NCBI GenBank assembly: GCA_029259595.1 | Contig: JAJDEW010000174.1 | Span: 1 to 50,294 of the forward strand | Source of the DNA: Planctomycetota bacterium | GTDB taxonomy: Bacteria; Planctomycetota; UBA1135; GCA-002686595 | Reading direction: 5' to 3' | Length of the DNA: 50,294 bases | In this document: in pieces, positions 1 to 8,891 of the stretch | How the letters are laid out: the number at the start of each line of letters is the position of its first letter | How positions within the stretch are numbered: position 1 is the stretch's first letter | Notes under the pieces: model-generated | Told to the model about the DNA's origin: nothing | What the model saw: the letters and a program-made list of their open reading frames with translations, nothing else | The model's database searches: none | Program-made: the position numbers and the translations under genes

Positions 1-759
1 GCGAGCGCCGAAGAGGTCTACCGACACACGTACCCGCGCGTGCTCGATCGCAACCGGATCTACTACGAGCGCTATCCCGAGGACGTCGAGCGCGTGCGAG
101 CGATCACGACCCTGCTCGAGGCGGGCGACGTGCGCCTGCCATCGGGCGATCGACTGACGAAACGACGCTTCCAGTCGCTCGGTGGACAGCTCGGATTCAG
201 CGACGGCTTCGAAACACTCCACTACCTCGTCGAGGAGGCGTTCGCGGAAGGCTCCGACGGCTTCGACCTGTCGTACGGCTTCCTGCGCGGCTTCGAGAAC
301 GCGCTCCACTTCGACACGAACCCGATCTACGCGCTGCTGCACGAGGCCTGCTACACGCAGGGTTCGGCCTCGCGTTGGGCCGCCGAACGGGTCCGCGCCG
401 AGTTTCCGATCTTCGATGCGGAGGACGGGCCCTTCCTGTTCACGGGGGAGATGATCTACCCCTGGATGTTCGAGGACATCGGCGTCCTGCGGCCGCTGCG
501 GGAGACGGCCGAGCTCCTGGCGCAGCACGAGGACTGGCCCGAGCTCTACGACAGGACGGCCCTGGAGACGAACAAGGTGCCCGTCGCCGCCGCCGTGTAC
601 TACGACGACATGTACGTCGACCGTGAGCTGTCGCTCGCGACCGCCCGCGCGGTCCCCCGCGTCAAGACCTGGATCACGAACGAGTACGACCACAACGGCC
701 TGCGCGCCGACGGCGAACGCCTGCTCGACCGTCTCCTGGCGCTGCTCGCCAGCGCTTGA
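1..759 (+). CDS. Proline iminopeptidase-like alpha/beta hydrolase, C-terminal part (5' truncated)
   Basis: The frame is open to the left edge, so the start lies outside the window; the GTG at 40 is an internal codon. The visible 252 residues match the C-terminal half of the proline iminopeptidase-like alpha/beta hydrolases that cleave N-terminal residues from peptides. Recognisable parts are a VLDRNRIYYERYP segment, LPSGDRLTKRRFQSLGGQLG, and the late YDDMYVDRELS and EYDHNGLRADG stretches. In this family the last two carry the catalytic Asp and His regions. The nucleophile Ser is not in the window. It converges on the next gene with 57 nt between the stops. The family call rests on remembered motifs, not an alignment. 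Confidence 0.75.
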   Translation, partial: ASAEEVYRHTYPRVLDRNRIYYERYPEDVERVRAITTLLEAGDVRLPSGDRLTKRRFQSLGGQLGFSDGFETLHYLVEEAFAEGSDGFDLSYGFLRGFENALHFDTNPIYALLHEACYTQGSASRWAAERVRAEFPIFDAEDGPFLFTGEMIYPWMFEDIGVLRPLRETAELLAQHEDWPELYDRTALETNKVPVAAAVYYDDMYVDRELSLATARAVPRVKTWITNEYDHNGLRADGERLLDRLLALLASA

Positions 760-816
760 ACGGCTCCGTCCGAAGCTGCTGCGAAGAACGCCGCCCGGTG
801 CCCAGCGCTCGAACGG

Positions 817-2826
817 TTACGGCAGGCTGAACCAGCGGATGACGAAGTCGTTCTTGTCGCCGTCGTGGTTCCAGTCGTGCCGGTCGCGAACCTCGTTGGC
901 CTGGTACGCGACGCCGAACGAGCCCCCGGCTACGACCTTGCCCGGTGGGTCGTTGGTGAAGTTGTTGTTCTTCAACGTCGCGATGTAGCGCGTCTTGCGC
1001 TGCGTGTCGATCTGGGTCCGGAAGAGGACGATGTCGTTGCGGTCCCGGTCGCCGTTGTAGTCCCTAAAGTTGTTCTGTTCGCTGACCCGAAAGAAGGCGA
1101 TGCCACCGGCCAGGACGAGGCCGGCATCGAACGAGTCCGTCGCGATCGGCGCGCCCGGAAAGTCCAGGTCATCGAAGTCGATCGGGTCGAAGCGCGCGAA
1201 GACGGCGATCGAATCGAGGATGTCGGAGTCCGAGGAGTTCAGGGGCGCCCCGAAGACGACTTCGGCAAAGGACAGGAGCAAACGGCCGTTCTCCCGGTCC
1301 TCTTTCATCCAGTTCACGCCCGCCGGCTGGAAGCCCGTCGTACCGTGGTCGAGGCTCCACCTGGCCGCTGCCCCGTCGTTCGGATTCAGGATGCCGAGCA
1401 GGTTGTTGAACCCGGTATCCGGATCTCCGTCGAGATCGCGTCCGTCGGTGTTGTCGTTCAAGACCACGATGAAGCGATCGTTCAGGTCCGAGGCTCCCTT
1501 GGCCTCGCCTTCCGCCTGACGCATCGCGAACAGCTGGTTGATGTTGTTGAAGGGCAGCACGGGGGTCGTGGCCTCGCACCACCGAAAGACGAAGTCCTCC
1601 TGGTCCTGGTTGTTCGGATCGTCGAGGTCGTCGATGTTGAGCGAGCACGTTCCCTCGTCCTCCTCGAAGCTCAGCGTTCCGACCCAGCCCTGGAAGCCGC
1701 CCGTGCCGGGAACGGCCAGGATGCGATCGGACCCGACGAGCCCCGTGTTGACCGCCGGATTGGCGCCCGGGTTCGGGAACCATGCCGCGAAGTGCAGGAA
1801 GAACAGCACGTTGTCGTTCGTGTCGGTGTCCTCGAGGCCCGCACAATGCGCCGGCTGCCAGGCGGGGTCGAAGAGGATCGGATCGTTCAGGTTCGTGCCG
1901 CCCTGGGAGGCCTCCTCGACGAGGAAGCCGACGAGGTAGTCGTTGGGAGCGGTCTCGCGCGCGCGGATCGGCACGGACTCGCCGCTGACGGCGAGCCCCA
2001 CGTTACGGATCGTGCCGATCGGATCGTTGGCATCGAAGAGCGCCAGGACGTGCTGGTCCGTCAGGTCCAGGTCGCTGTTCAGGTCGGCCCCCTCGACCGC
2101 CTCGTCCAGAAGCAGGAAGACGAGCCCTTCGTCGCTGCCGCGGATGATCGGATCGAGCGTGCTGATCCCATCGACGTTCTGCACCCGTACGACCGTGGTC
2201 GGGGCGGCGACATCGACGTAGGAGAAGGTCGTGTCCGGCGCGAACAGCGGGATCGCGGGAGCATCGACGAAGTAGAGCCGATCCCCTTCGATCAGGATGG
2301 GACGTCGGCCGCGCTGGCTCAGGTTCGCGACATACGAGAGCCCCTGTCCACGACGCCAGTGCAGGAGCACCTGGTCGTCGAGCAGGATGTCCCCGCTCCA
2401 GTCCCGTCCGTCCTCGTCCTCGGAGGTCACGAGGTAGATGTCGTCGCCCAGGATGGCGATCTCCTCGGCCGCGACACCGAGGCTGATCTGCTGTTCGGCC
2501 GCCATGTCGACCAGCACCGCGACGAGGTCCTGGACGTCGCCGTCCCGGTTCGCGTCGCGTCCGTTCGGACCGGTGGCCGCCTCGCTGCCGAGGTAGGCCA
2601 GCCAGCGTCCCTCGACAATCACGAAGGGATCCTGCGTGCACGCGAAGCGGGTCGAGCGCGGCTCGAAGGGCCCGGGCCCCCCACCGCCGTCCTCGAGATA
2701 GGAGCACGAGGCCGCTGCGCAGAGCGTCAGGAGGAGGGGAAGGCGACCGTGCGCCCGGATCCCGGACCGGAGGCGGGAGGGGAAGGAGAAAGACATCATG
2801 GCGAGGAGAGCCGTGGGGACCCACAT
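817..2826 (-). CDS. Secreted or lipid-anchored protein with Asp-rich calcium-loop-like repeats
   Basis: A protein of 669 residues with an N-terminal hydrophobic segment (about 29-40) ending at Cys41 in AAASC, a weak lipobox, so probably exported and possibly lipid-anchored. Starts at ATG 2826 or the ATG pair at residues 10-11 are possible; the purine run AAAGGGG abuts the first. The body has no family I can name. It repeatedly shows D-x-N-x-D-x-D-x-x-D followed by hydrophobic beta strands: DANRDGDVQDLV near 91-102, DLNSDLDLTDQHV, DYNGDRDRNDIV and DWNHDGDKNDFV near the end, plus partial copies. These resemble Ca-binding loops of dockerin or integrin-type repeats, each leading into a strand, which suggests a propeller. 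It lies downstream of the metallo-beta-lactamase-fold gene on the same strand. Confidence 0.75.
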   Translation of the reverse strand: MWVPTALLAMMSFSFPSRLRSGIRAHGRLPLLLTLCAAASCSYLEDGGGGPGPFEPRSTRFACTQDPFVIVEGRWLAYLGSEAATGPNGRDANRDGDVQDLVAVLVDMAAEQQISLGVAAEEIAILGDDIYLVTSEDEDGRDWSGDILLDDQVLLHWRRGQGLSYVANLSQRGRRPILIEGDRLYFVDAPAIPLFAPDTTFSYVDVAAPTTVVRVQNVDGISTLDPIIRGSDEGLVFLLLDEAVEGADLNSDLDLTDQHVLALFDANDPIGTIRNVGLAVSGESVPIRARETAPNDYLVGFLVEEASQGGTNLNDPILFDPAWQPAHCAGLEDTDTNDNVLFFLHFAAWFPNPGANPAVNTGLVGSDRILAVPGTGGFQGWVGTLSFEEDEGTCSLNIDDLDDPNNQDQEDFVFRWCEATTPVLPFNNINQLFAMRQAEGEAKGASDLNDRFIVVLNDNTDGRDLDGDPDTGFNNLLGILNPNDGAAARWSLDHGTTGFQPAGVNWMKEDRENGRLLLSFAEVVFGAPLNSSDSDILDSIAVFARFDPIDFDDLDFPGAPIATDSFDAGLVLAGGIAFFRVSEQNNFRDYNGDRDRNDIVLFRTQIDTQRKTRYIATLKNNNFTNDPPGKVVAGGSFGVAYQANEVRDRHDWNHDGDKNDFVIRWFSLP

Positions 2827-2985
2827 CCCCTTTCGGACCGATCGGTCCCGGGGTTGACCCCCGGCGCGCCCATCTTACGGACCGGTGGGGCCGTTTCGTC
2901 CCCTGGAACCTCGCCGGGCCCCCGCGGTTGCGCACCGCCAGCGCGGAACCGACAGCCGCCGTGGCCGGAACGCGCCCGAGCCGTC

Positions 2986-3025
2986 CTCAGCCCCCGATGC
3001 GCAGGCTCAGCGCCCGATGCGCAGG
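2986..3025. repeat. 20-bp tandem duplication across a stop codon
   Basis: Two adjacent 20-bp copies (2986-3005 and 3006-3025) differ at one base. The pair spans the 3' end and stop codon of the minus-strand metallo-beta-lactamase-fold gene. The unit is not a multiple of three, so the outer copy is read in another frame and lies outside the coding sequence. Confidence 0.9.
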
Positions 3026-4395
3026 TGCAGCCCCTCGGTCAGGCTGAACTGACGCGCCATGAGCGCGTCCATGAAGATGCCCTGGCAGAAGATCGACGCC
3101 CCGACCAGGCTGGCATCCTGGGGGATCAGGAGGTCGAACTCGACCGGACTCCCGTTCCAGGTGTGGCTGCCCAGGAGCGGATCGAGCAGGTCGCTCGGAT
3201 CGATGCTGATCAAGAGCTCGCCATCGCGCTGGAAGCCCACGTTCGTGACGGGCGTGCCGCACGGATAGGCCTCGTCGGAGGCCAGAGAAAGCGAGAGCAG
3301 CGGCACGGCGCCGGGGGACTGCGCCCCGGTGGGCAGGTCGATCGCGATCTTCATGGACGAGCCGATTTGCGGCACGCCGCTCAAGATCTGGATGCTGTTC
3401 GGGGGGTTCAGCCCACACCCGATGGGGTGGATCTCGGGCTCCCCGTCGCTCACCACGACGTTGCCGTGCGGCGTCAAGCGCAGGGAGACCCCGCTCGGCT
3501 GACCACAGGATCCTCCGGCCTGGGAACCCAGCACGAGCACGCGGTTCGACGGATCATTCTCGACGTCGAGCACCAGATCGATCGAGCCGCTCGTGTGCCC
3601 CGAACGCAGGTAGAACCAGATCCGCCCGAGAGGCGAATAGAGCGTCCGCAAGGGCTCGAAGCAGTTGCTTCCGCCCGTCATGGTCCGGAAGACCGCGCGG
3701 TCCGCGTTCGTCCAGTCCATCGGGGAGACGATGTTGTTGTCGTTCTGGTGGTAGTTGATGTCCCGGATCTGATAGCCCAGCGTCTTGAGCTCGCGCACGA
3801 ACTGCGGGTTGATGTGGTCGGCATGACCGTGCGGCGCGACGAAGCGGATCCGGAGCGTGGCCGGATTCTTGCCCATGCAATTGCGAATCACGTCATCGAC
3901 GTAGCTCGCGTCGCGCGCCGCCGAGTAGTACGCGCTCTGGGGGTTGTCGGTGCGGTCGCCGTAGCCGGAGCCGAAGACCAGCACCTCGTTGTTGTAGAGC
4001 TCGAAGACGAAGATCCCGACGTTGTTCCCGAGGACGTCGGGATTGGACGGGCTCTTGCGCGAGCTGTAGACCACGTAGAAGCCGAGGTCGTCGTTGGGTG
4101 TGATCGGAATGAAGTTGCTGTCCCGCAACAGCGGGAAGTTCTGGTTGGCGCGTGCGTTGGTCGCGGCGCAACCGGTCGAGAGCAAGGCTGGGCCACCTCC
4201 GGCTCCGTCCTTGACGGGCTCGGGGGGCGGGGTCGTGGCTGCGCCGCTCGGCCCGACGAGGCAGGCGTCCGAGCAACAGTCCACGAATGATTCGGCGAAG
4301 GAGTCGTTCCTTCCGGTGGCTTGGGCGGCGACCGGAGAGAAGAGCTGCGTGCAGGCGAGCAACATGCCGCCAAACGTCGTGCGCGAATTCTTCAT
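3007..4395 (-). CDS. Exported metallo-beta-lactamase-fold hydrolase with C-terminal shared module
   Basis: The 462-residue protein begins with a signal peptide (MKNSRTTFGG..., cleavage plausible after VAAQA). The central part has the metallo-beta-lactamase-fold signature H189-G-H191-A-D193-H194, followed by a second conserved His in GHTSGSIDLVLD. It is therefore probably a zinc hydrolase of unknown substrate acting outside the cytoplasm. Residues from about 323 to the end form a separate domain beginning with a Gly-Cys-Gly turn and containing a PCGTP motif. The same domain ends the divergent TIGR03790-like protein. The catalytic part is clearly paralogous to the C-terminus of the PKD protein encoded at 10487-13417. 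The start was chosen for the signal peptide. Confidence 0.85.
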   Translation of the reverse strand: MKNSRTTFGGMLLACTQLFSPVAAQATGRNDSFAESFVDCCSDACLVGPSGAATTPPPEPVKDGAGGGPALLSTGCAATNARANQNFPLLRDSNFIPITPNDDLGFYVVYSSRKSPSNPDVLGNNVGIFVFELYNNEVLVFGSGYGDRTDNPQSAYYSAARDASYVDDVIRNCMGKNPATLRIRFVAPHGHADHINPQFVRELKTLGYQIRDINYHQNDNNIVSPMDWTNADRAVFRTMTGGSNCFEPLRTLYSPLGRIWFYLRSGHTSGSIDLVLDVENDPSNRVLVLGSQAGGSCGQPSGVSLRLTPHGNVVVSDGEPEIHPIGCGLNPPNSIQILSGVPQIGSSMKIAIDLPTGAQSPGAVPLLSLSLASDEAYPCGTPVTNVGFQRDGELLISIDPSDLLDPLLGSHTWNGSPVEFDLLIPQDASLVGASIFCQGIFMDALMARQFSLTEGLHLRIGR

Positions 4396-4770
4396 GTCGA
4401 CGGGGGCCTCACCGGAAATCGGAGCGGGTGGCTGCGACGGGGAAATCCGGGAGGGTGGGGAGACGAGAAACAGGAGAAGAGAGGAGAGCCCTCGGCGAGA
4501 CCCGAGGGGGTGGGCCGACAGCGGCGAAACTCATTGCGATTTCCTATGAAATGCGAGAATCCCGCGGCTGGCAACGACCTGTGCTTGGAATTAGAGCGCA
4601 CGGACTCGACACAAGGAATCCCGAACACCGACGAAGTGACGCTTTCTCCACAATTCCCGCGTGCGGGTGCCGTGAGGCGAAAGAAGAGCCCGCAGGGAAT
4701 TCCGGGCCGGGAAGCAGTTTCTGACCCCGCGCCGATGCCATCCCCGGCGCGGTGCCTTCCAATGGGTCCC
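4396..4770. other. Divergent intergenic region, no gene
   Basis: This is the space between the divergent starts of the metallo-beta-lactamase-fold and TIGR03790-like genes. I see no convincing coding sequence. It is less GC-rich than its surroundings near 4530-4660. It holds a short inverted repeat, ATTTC-CTAT-GAAAT, at 4539-4552, and a 7-bp inverted pair AATTCCC/GGGAATT at 4652-4658 and 4696-4702. Promoters for both genes should lie here, but no -35/-10 pair is clear enough to call. Confidence 0.5.
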
Positions 4771-7245
4771 ATGGTGCTTCGAATCCCCTGCCGTGCCACT
4801 CCGCTTTCGACTCTGCTCGCGTTGCTCGCCCTCGGCGCGGGGCTCCGCGCGCAGCCGATCCCGCCCGCAGCTCCCAGGCTCCAGGATCCGAGCGACGGCG
4901 AGCGGGCCGTGCTGCTCGTCGATCCTACGAGCGCGGAGTCCCTCTACGTCGCCAACCACTACCGTCAGGCCCGTGGGCTCGCGGCCGCCCGCACCCTTTA
5001 TGTGGTCCCGGCGGGTCGGCCCTACGCGCAGCTGGCCAGCGCGGAGGTCCCTGGCTTCGAGGGCGAGCTCGCCAACCGGCGCCTGGCCACGAGCGCCGAC
5101 TTCGTCGTCCTCACTTCGACGGAGAGCTTCTTCTCCTCGGCCCCGGGGCTCGTGAGCGACAGCTGCGTGGCCCTGACGCGCTTTGCGGCCCCCACGCCCT
5201 ACACCCTCGCCGCGCAGCGCGGGACCATCCTGGCCGGCGGGCTCGCGACGGGCTCGAAGAACCACTACGCCGCGAGCGACTGGGCGCCGCTGGCCTTCTC
5301 GGCGCGGACCGGCTGGGTCAACGGGCAGCCGAGCGCCGACCCGAACGCCGAGCGCTACCGGATCGGGGCCCAGCTGGGCTACACGGGGGCGCGCGGCAAC
5401 ACGCTCGGCGAGATCCTCGACCTGATCGACCGCAGCGTGGCCGCCGACGCCTCGCAGCCGGTGGGCACCGCCTATTACATGGAGACCACCGACCTGGCCC
5501 GCAGCGGGCCGCGGCACGACGATTATCCGACCGCCGTGAACCGCATGGCCTCGGCCGGCGGCAGCGGCCAGCACCTGCTCGCGGTGCTCCCGACGGGACA
5601 GCTCGACGGCATGGGCATCATGACCGGTTGGGCCACCCCCGACATCGACGGCACGAACCTCACGCTCCTGCCCGGCGCCTTCGCGGACCACCTGACGAGC
5701 TTCGCGGCCACCTTCGACAACGCCTCCCAGACCAAGATGTCGCGCTGGATCGCGAAGGGCGCGAGCGGGACGTCGGGGGCGGTCGAGGAGCCCTGCAACT
5801 CGAGCGGCAAGTTCCCCCACCCCCGCCTGCACGTGCTCTACCGCGCCGGACAGACCCTGGGTGAGGCCTGGTTCCGCAGCATGGGCTCGAAGCCCTTCCA
5901 GAGCTTGTTCCTGGGGGATCCGCTGACCCGTCCGTACGCGCAGCCCCCGCTCGTCTCGGTGCCCACGCCCCCGCCGAACCCCGCCAGCGGGATCTTGACG
6001 CTCACGGCCGCCGCAGCGGCGACGGCCCCCGGCGCGGGGCTCGCGGCGCTCGAGCTCTTCGTCGACGGCGTGCGCGTCGAGACGGTCGCACCCGGCGCGA
6101 GCTTCGCCCTGGACACGAGCGGGCTGGCCGACGGCTGGCACGAGCTCGCGGTGCTCGCCCTCGACGATACGCCCGAGCGCAACGGCGCCCGGGTGCGGCT
6201 GCCCCTCGTCGTCGACAACGCCGGGCTCGACGTCGCGGCCTCCGCCGCGCCGCTCACGGGCGACCTGGCCCAGGCCTTCGACGTCGCCTACCAGGCGACC
6301 GGCGACACGGTCGCCGAGGTGCGTCTCCTGCACGCGGGCCGCGTCGTCGCCACAGCCACGACCGCCACGGGCAGCCTGCGCGTGCACGGACAGATCACGG
6401 GCGCGGGAGCGGCCGTCGAGCTCATCGTCGAGGCGCTCTTCGCCGGCGGCGGTCGCGCCCGCAGCGCCCCGCTCACGCTCGCGATCGACTACGACGCAGG
6501 CGCGCCCGTCGGCAGCGTGCCCGTCGCCTACGGCTACCGCCGCACGGCCTGGGACGATCGGCCCTTCCTCGCGGAACTCCCGGCGACCTTCGACTCGGAC
6601 CTGTCCGGCGCGACCTGGAGCCTCGTGCAACCGCCGGCGCAGGCCAGCGTGCTCTCGACCGCCGCCGGTCCCTACGTCGTCCTCGAGCCCCTGCCCGGAG
6701 CCAGCGGCAGCGACACCTTCGCCTTCCAGGTCACCACGTCCGCCGGCGTCTCGAACACCGCCAGCGTGACGATCGATTGGATCCGTCCCGAGCTCGAGCC
6801 GCAGGTCGTCCAGTACGGCTGCACGGCCCCGCCCAACAGCTTCGTGCTCCTCGACGGCGCGCCCGCGATCGGAACGACGACGACCTTCGGCGTCGACAAC
6901 CCGTACGCTTCGCAGCTCCCCGGCGCGATCCCGATCGTGGCGCTTTCGCTCGCCGCCGATCCCGCCCATCCGTGTGGAACCCCGTTGCCGGGCTTCGGCA
7001 TGAACCCGTCCGCACCCGGCGAGCTCCTGATCGGCCTGGGGCCCGGCGAGCGACTCAAGCCGTTCCTGATCGGGGCGCCCTGGACCGGTGCGGGCAACCC
7101 GGCGCCGGTGCTCCTGAACCTGCCGAACGATCCCGTCTTGATCGGACTCACGCTCTTCGCTCAGGGCCTGTTGTGGGATCCCACCAACATCCTCGGGCGT
7201 GTGTTCGGCCTGGCCGACGGCTTCGAGCTCACGCTCGGGCAATGA
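4771..7245 (+). CDS. TIGR03790 family exported protein with Ig-like region and C-terminal shared module
   Basis: From ATG 4771 the product is 824 residues. That start gives a compact signal peptide (MVLRIPCRATPLSTLL..., cleavage near GLRAQ); in-frame ATGs at 4735 and 4762 are alternatives. Residues about 35-400 resemble TIGR03790, an uncharacterised family of exported proteins. The clues are an LLVDPTSAESLYVANHYRQ opening, a YYMETTDLARSG segment, and a GDPLTRPYA ending. A beta-rich Ig-like stretch follows (about 400-650). The last ~140 residues repeat the module seen at the end of the divergent metallo-beta-lactamase-fold protein, including a Gly-Cys turn and PCGTP. The stop overlaps the start of the next gene (ATGA), so the two are probably co-translated. 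Confidence 0.8.
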   Translation: MVLRIPCRATPLSTLLALLALGAGLRAQPIPPAAPRLQDPSDGERAVLLVDPTSAESLYVANHYRQARGLAAARTLYVVPAGRPYAQLASAEVPGFEGELANRRLATSADFVVLTSTESFFSSAPGLVSDSCVALTRFAAPTPYTLAAQRGTILAGGLATGSKNHYAASDWAPLAFSARTGWVNGQPSADPNAERYRIGAQLGYTGARGNTLGEILDLIDRSVAADASQPVGTAYYMETTDLARSGPRHDDYPTAVNRMASAGGSGQHLLAVLPTGQLDGMGIMTGWATPDIDGTNLTLLPGAFADHLTSFAATFDNASQTKMSRWIAKGASGTSGAVEEPCNSSGKFPHPRLHVLYRAGQTLGEAWFRSMGSKPFQSLFLGDPLTRPYAQPPLVSVPTPPPNPASGILTLTAAAAATAPGAGLAALELFVDGVRVETVAPGASFALDTSGLADGWHELAVLALDDTPERNGARVRLPLVVDNAGLDVAASAAPLTGDLAQAFDVAYQATGDTVAEVRLLHAGRVVATATTATGSLRVHGQITGAGAAVELIVEALFAGGGRARSAPLTLAIDYDAGAPVGSVPVAYGYRRTAWDDRPFLAELPATFDSDLSGATWSLVQPPAQASVLSTAAGPYVVLEPLPGASGSDTFAFQVTTSAGVSNTASVTIDWIRPELEPQVVQYGCTAPPNSFVLLDGAPAIGTTTTFGVDNPYASQLPGAIPIVALSLAADPAHPCGTPLPGFGMNPSAPGELLIGLGPGERLKPFLIGAPWTGAGNPAPVLLNLPNDPVLIGLTLFAQGLLWDPTNILGRVFGLADGFELTLGQ

Positions 7246-8891
7246 CGGACGCGGATGTCGAGCTCGGGCACGACGAAGCGGCCGGCTCCGGCCCACCTTG
7301 GCCGGCGCGCCTCGACCCCTTCGTCGTCGCTCTCGCCGCGCTGCTCCTCCTGGTCGTGCACGCGCCGGCGCATCGCCTGGGCCAGCTCGACGTCGTCACC
7401 CTGAACGACCAGGTCGGCTACGTGACGAGCGCGCGCTGGTTCGCGGAGACGGGCGAGCTCCGCAGTCACGTCGTCTGCCCCGCCTTCCTCGAGGTCGAGA
7501 ACTGGCGCCTCTACATGCCGGGCCACTACGTCGAGCTGGCAGCAACGTTCTTGGCCTTCGGCTACGGCCCGTTCCAGGCCCGCCTGCCGAGCCTGGCGGC
7601 CTACGTCCTGGGCGCCGTGCTCGTTCAGCTCCTCGCGCGGCGCCTGTACGGCCGGCGCGCGGCCGGGCTCGCGGCGCTCGCCTTCCTGCTCTTTCCGCCC
7701 GTGCTGTCCTACGCCTTCACGGCGATGAGCGAGGCGAGCTTCCTTGCGGCCGGCCTCTTCGCGCTGACCGCGTTCTGGTTCCTGCCCCGTCCGGCGCGCT
7801 GGTTCGCTCTGCCGCTGCTGCTCGTACTGCCGTTCCTCTTTCGCGAGACCGGAGCCTTGCTCGTGCTGCCCGCCGCCGCTTGCGCGCTATGGCCGCGAAG
7901 CGAGCGTGACCCGCGCGGCTTCTGGATCACGGGTCTCGGCTCGGTCCTGGCGTTGGGCCTCGTCTACGCCTGGCAAACATCGACGGGCAAGCAATCCCCG
8001 CCGCTCTCCTGGATCAGCACGGGCAAGCCGAACTACGCCGACGCCACGCTCGAGGAGCGTCTACCCGAGCTCGGCGCCTCGGAGTGGGCCGCGGCCTTCG
8101 CCGGAAACTTCACGTCGAATGTCCGCACGCTCCTCGAGCGCCTGACGGGTGAGTTTTTCTCCTCTTGGGAGCCCCTCTTCACCGGGACGATCCTCGCGCT
8201 GGGGTTCGTCACGCTCGTGGTCGGACTGCGCCGCTTCCGGCGCGACCCTTTCCCGCTGGCCGCCGGCTGTGTCTTCGCCGGCACGCTCCTGTTCCTCCTG
8301 CTCTTCCACAAGAGCTACGAACACGTCGCGATCCGCCACATCCTCTTCACCTACCCCTTGTCGGTGATCGCGCTCTCCGGCCCCCTCGCACCCTGGCTCC
8401 GGAAGAAGCCCGCACGCCTGCGGTACGGCCTCCTCGCGCTGGCTCTCGCGCTCTCCTTCGTCGGTGTGCGCGGCATGTCGAAGCGCTTCGTCGTCGACGC
8501 GCCCCCGGCCATCACCGCCGAGCTCGAGGCGCTCGGCCACGATGACACGAAGCTCCTCGTGGCCCCGCCGCAGATCGCGATGGACTACGCGCTGAAGCAC
8601 TACCCCGTCCGCTTGTCCTTCGTGCCCGACAATGCCGCCACGCTCGAGTTGCTGCAGCACGCTCACGACATCGGAACCTTGATCCTGCGCCAGTCCGACA
8701 CCGACGTCCCCGGCGGCTACAAGCTCTTGCCGAACGAACTCCTCCAGCACGGCTTCCGGCTGGACCGCATGTTCACCCTGACCGACGACGGTCGGGTCAC
8801 CGACGTCGAAACGAACCCCTCCGGAAGCAGCCTGCGTCCACAGAAGCCCGGCGAAGACCCCAACTACCTCGTCTTCAAGCGCTTTCGCTAG
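7242..8891 (+). CDS. Polytopic GT-C-like glycosyltransferase, paralogue 1
   Basis: The 549-residue integral membrane protein starts at ATG 7242, overlapping the upstream TGA by ATGA. Its pattern fits GT-C glycosyltransferases of the ArnT/GT39 type: a first helix near 25-42, then an extracytoplasmic loop with an acidic residue (Asp56 in LNDQVGYVTSAR), WRLYMPGH near 88-95, many further helices, and a soluble C-terminal part after about 420. Such enzymes move sugars from lipid carriers to acceptors on the outer face of the membrane. The substrate is unknown. It is clearly homologous to the three tandem genes at 40984-45781. It differs where they have YDVKAQKGMRS, showing HKSYEHVAIRH instead. Its TAG stop directly abuts the converging stop of a sulfatase-like gene. 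Confidence 0.8.
   Translation: MTDADVELGHDEAAGSGPPWPARLDPFVVALAALLLLVVHAPAHRLGQLDVVTLNDQVGYVTSARWFAETGELRSHVVCPAFLEVENWRLYMPGHYVELAATFLAFGYGPFQARLPSLAAYVLGAVLVQLLARRLYGRRAAGLAALAFLLFPPVLSYAFTAMSEASFLAAGLFALTAFWFLPRPARWFALPLLLVLPFLFRETGALLVLPAAACALWPRSERDPRGFWITGLGSVLALGLVYAWQTSTGKQSPPLSWISTGKPNYADATLEERLPELGASEWAAAFAGNFTSNVRTLLERLTGEFFSSWEPLFTGTILALGFVTLVVGLRRFRRDPFPLAAGCVFAGTLLFLLLFHKSYEHVAIRHILFTYPLSVIALSGPLAPWLRKKPARLRYGLLALALALSFVGVRGMSKRFVVDAPPAITAELEALGHDDTKLLVAPPQIAMDYALKHYPVRLSFVPDNAATLELLQHAHDIGTLILRQSDTDVPGGYKLLPNELLQHGFRLDRMFTLTDDGRVTDVETNPSGSSLRPQKPGEDPNYLVFKRFR

Noticed and set aside
865..4290. A 1141-residue open frame on the plus strand opposite two minus-strand genes
   Set aside because: Its composition is Arg/Asp/Val-rich without domains, and the opposite strand has two proteins with signal peptides and clear motifs. 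Long antisense frames are expected in such GC-rich DNA.
4539..4552. The TATGAA within the ATTTC/GAAAT inverted repeat as a promoter -10
   Set aside because: There is no -35 at a sensible distance and the start codons on both sides are far away, so I only describe the region.
4591..7296. A 901-residue minus-strand open frame opposite the TIGR03790-like gene
   Set aside because: It is an antisense shadow rich in Arg, Gly and Glu with no family resemblance; the plus-strand protein has a signal peptide, recognisable domains and an ATGA overlap with the next gene.
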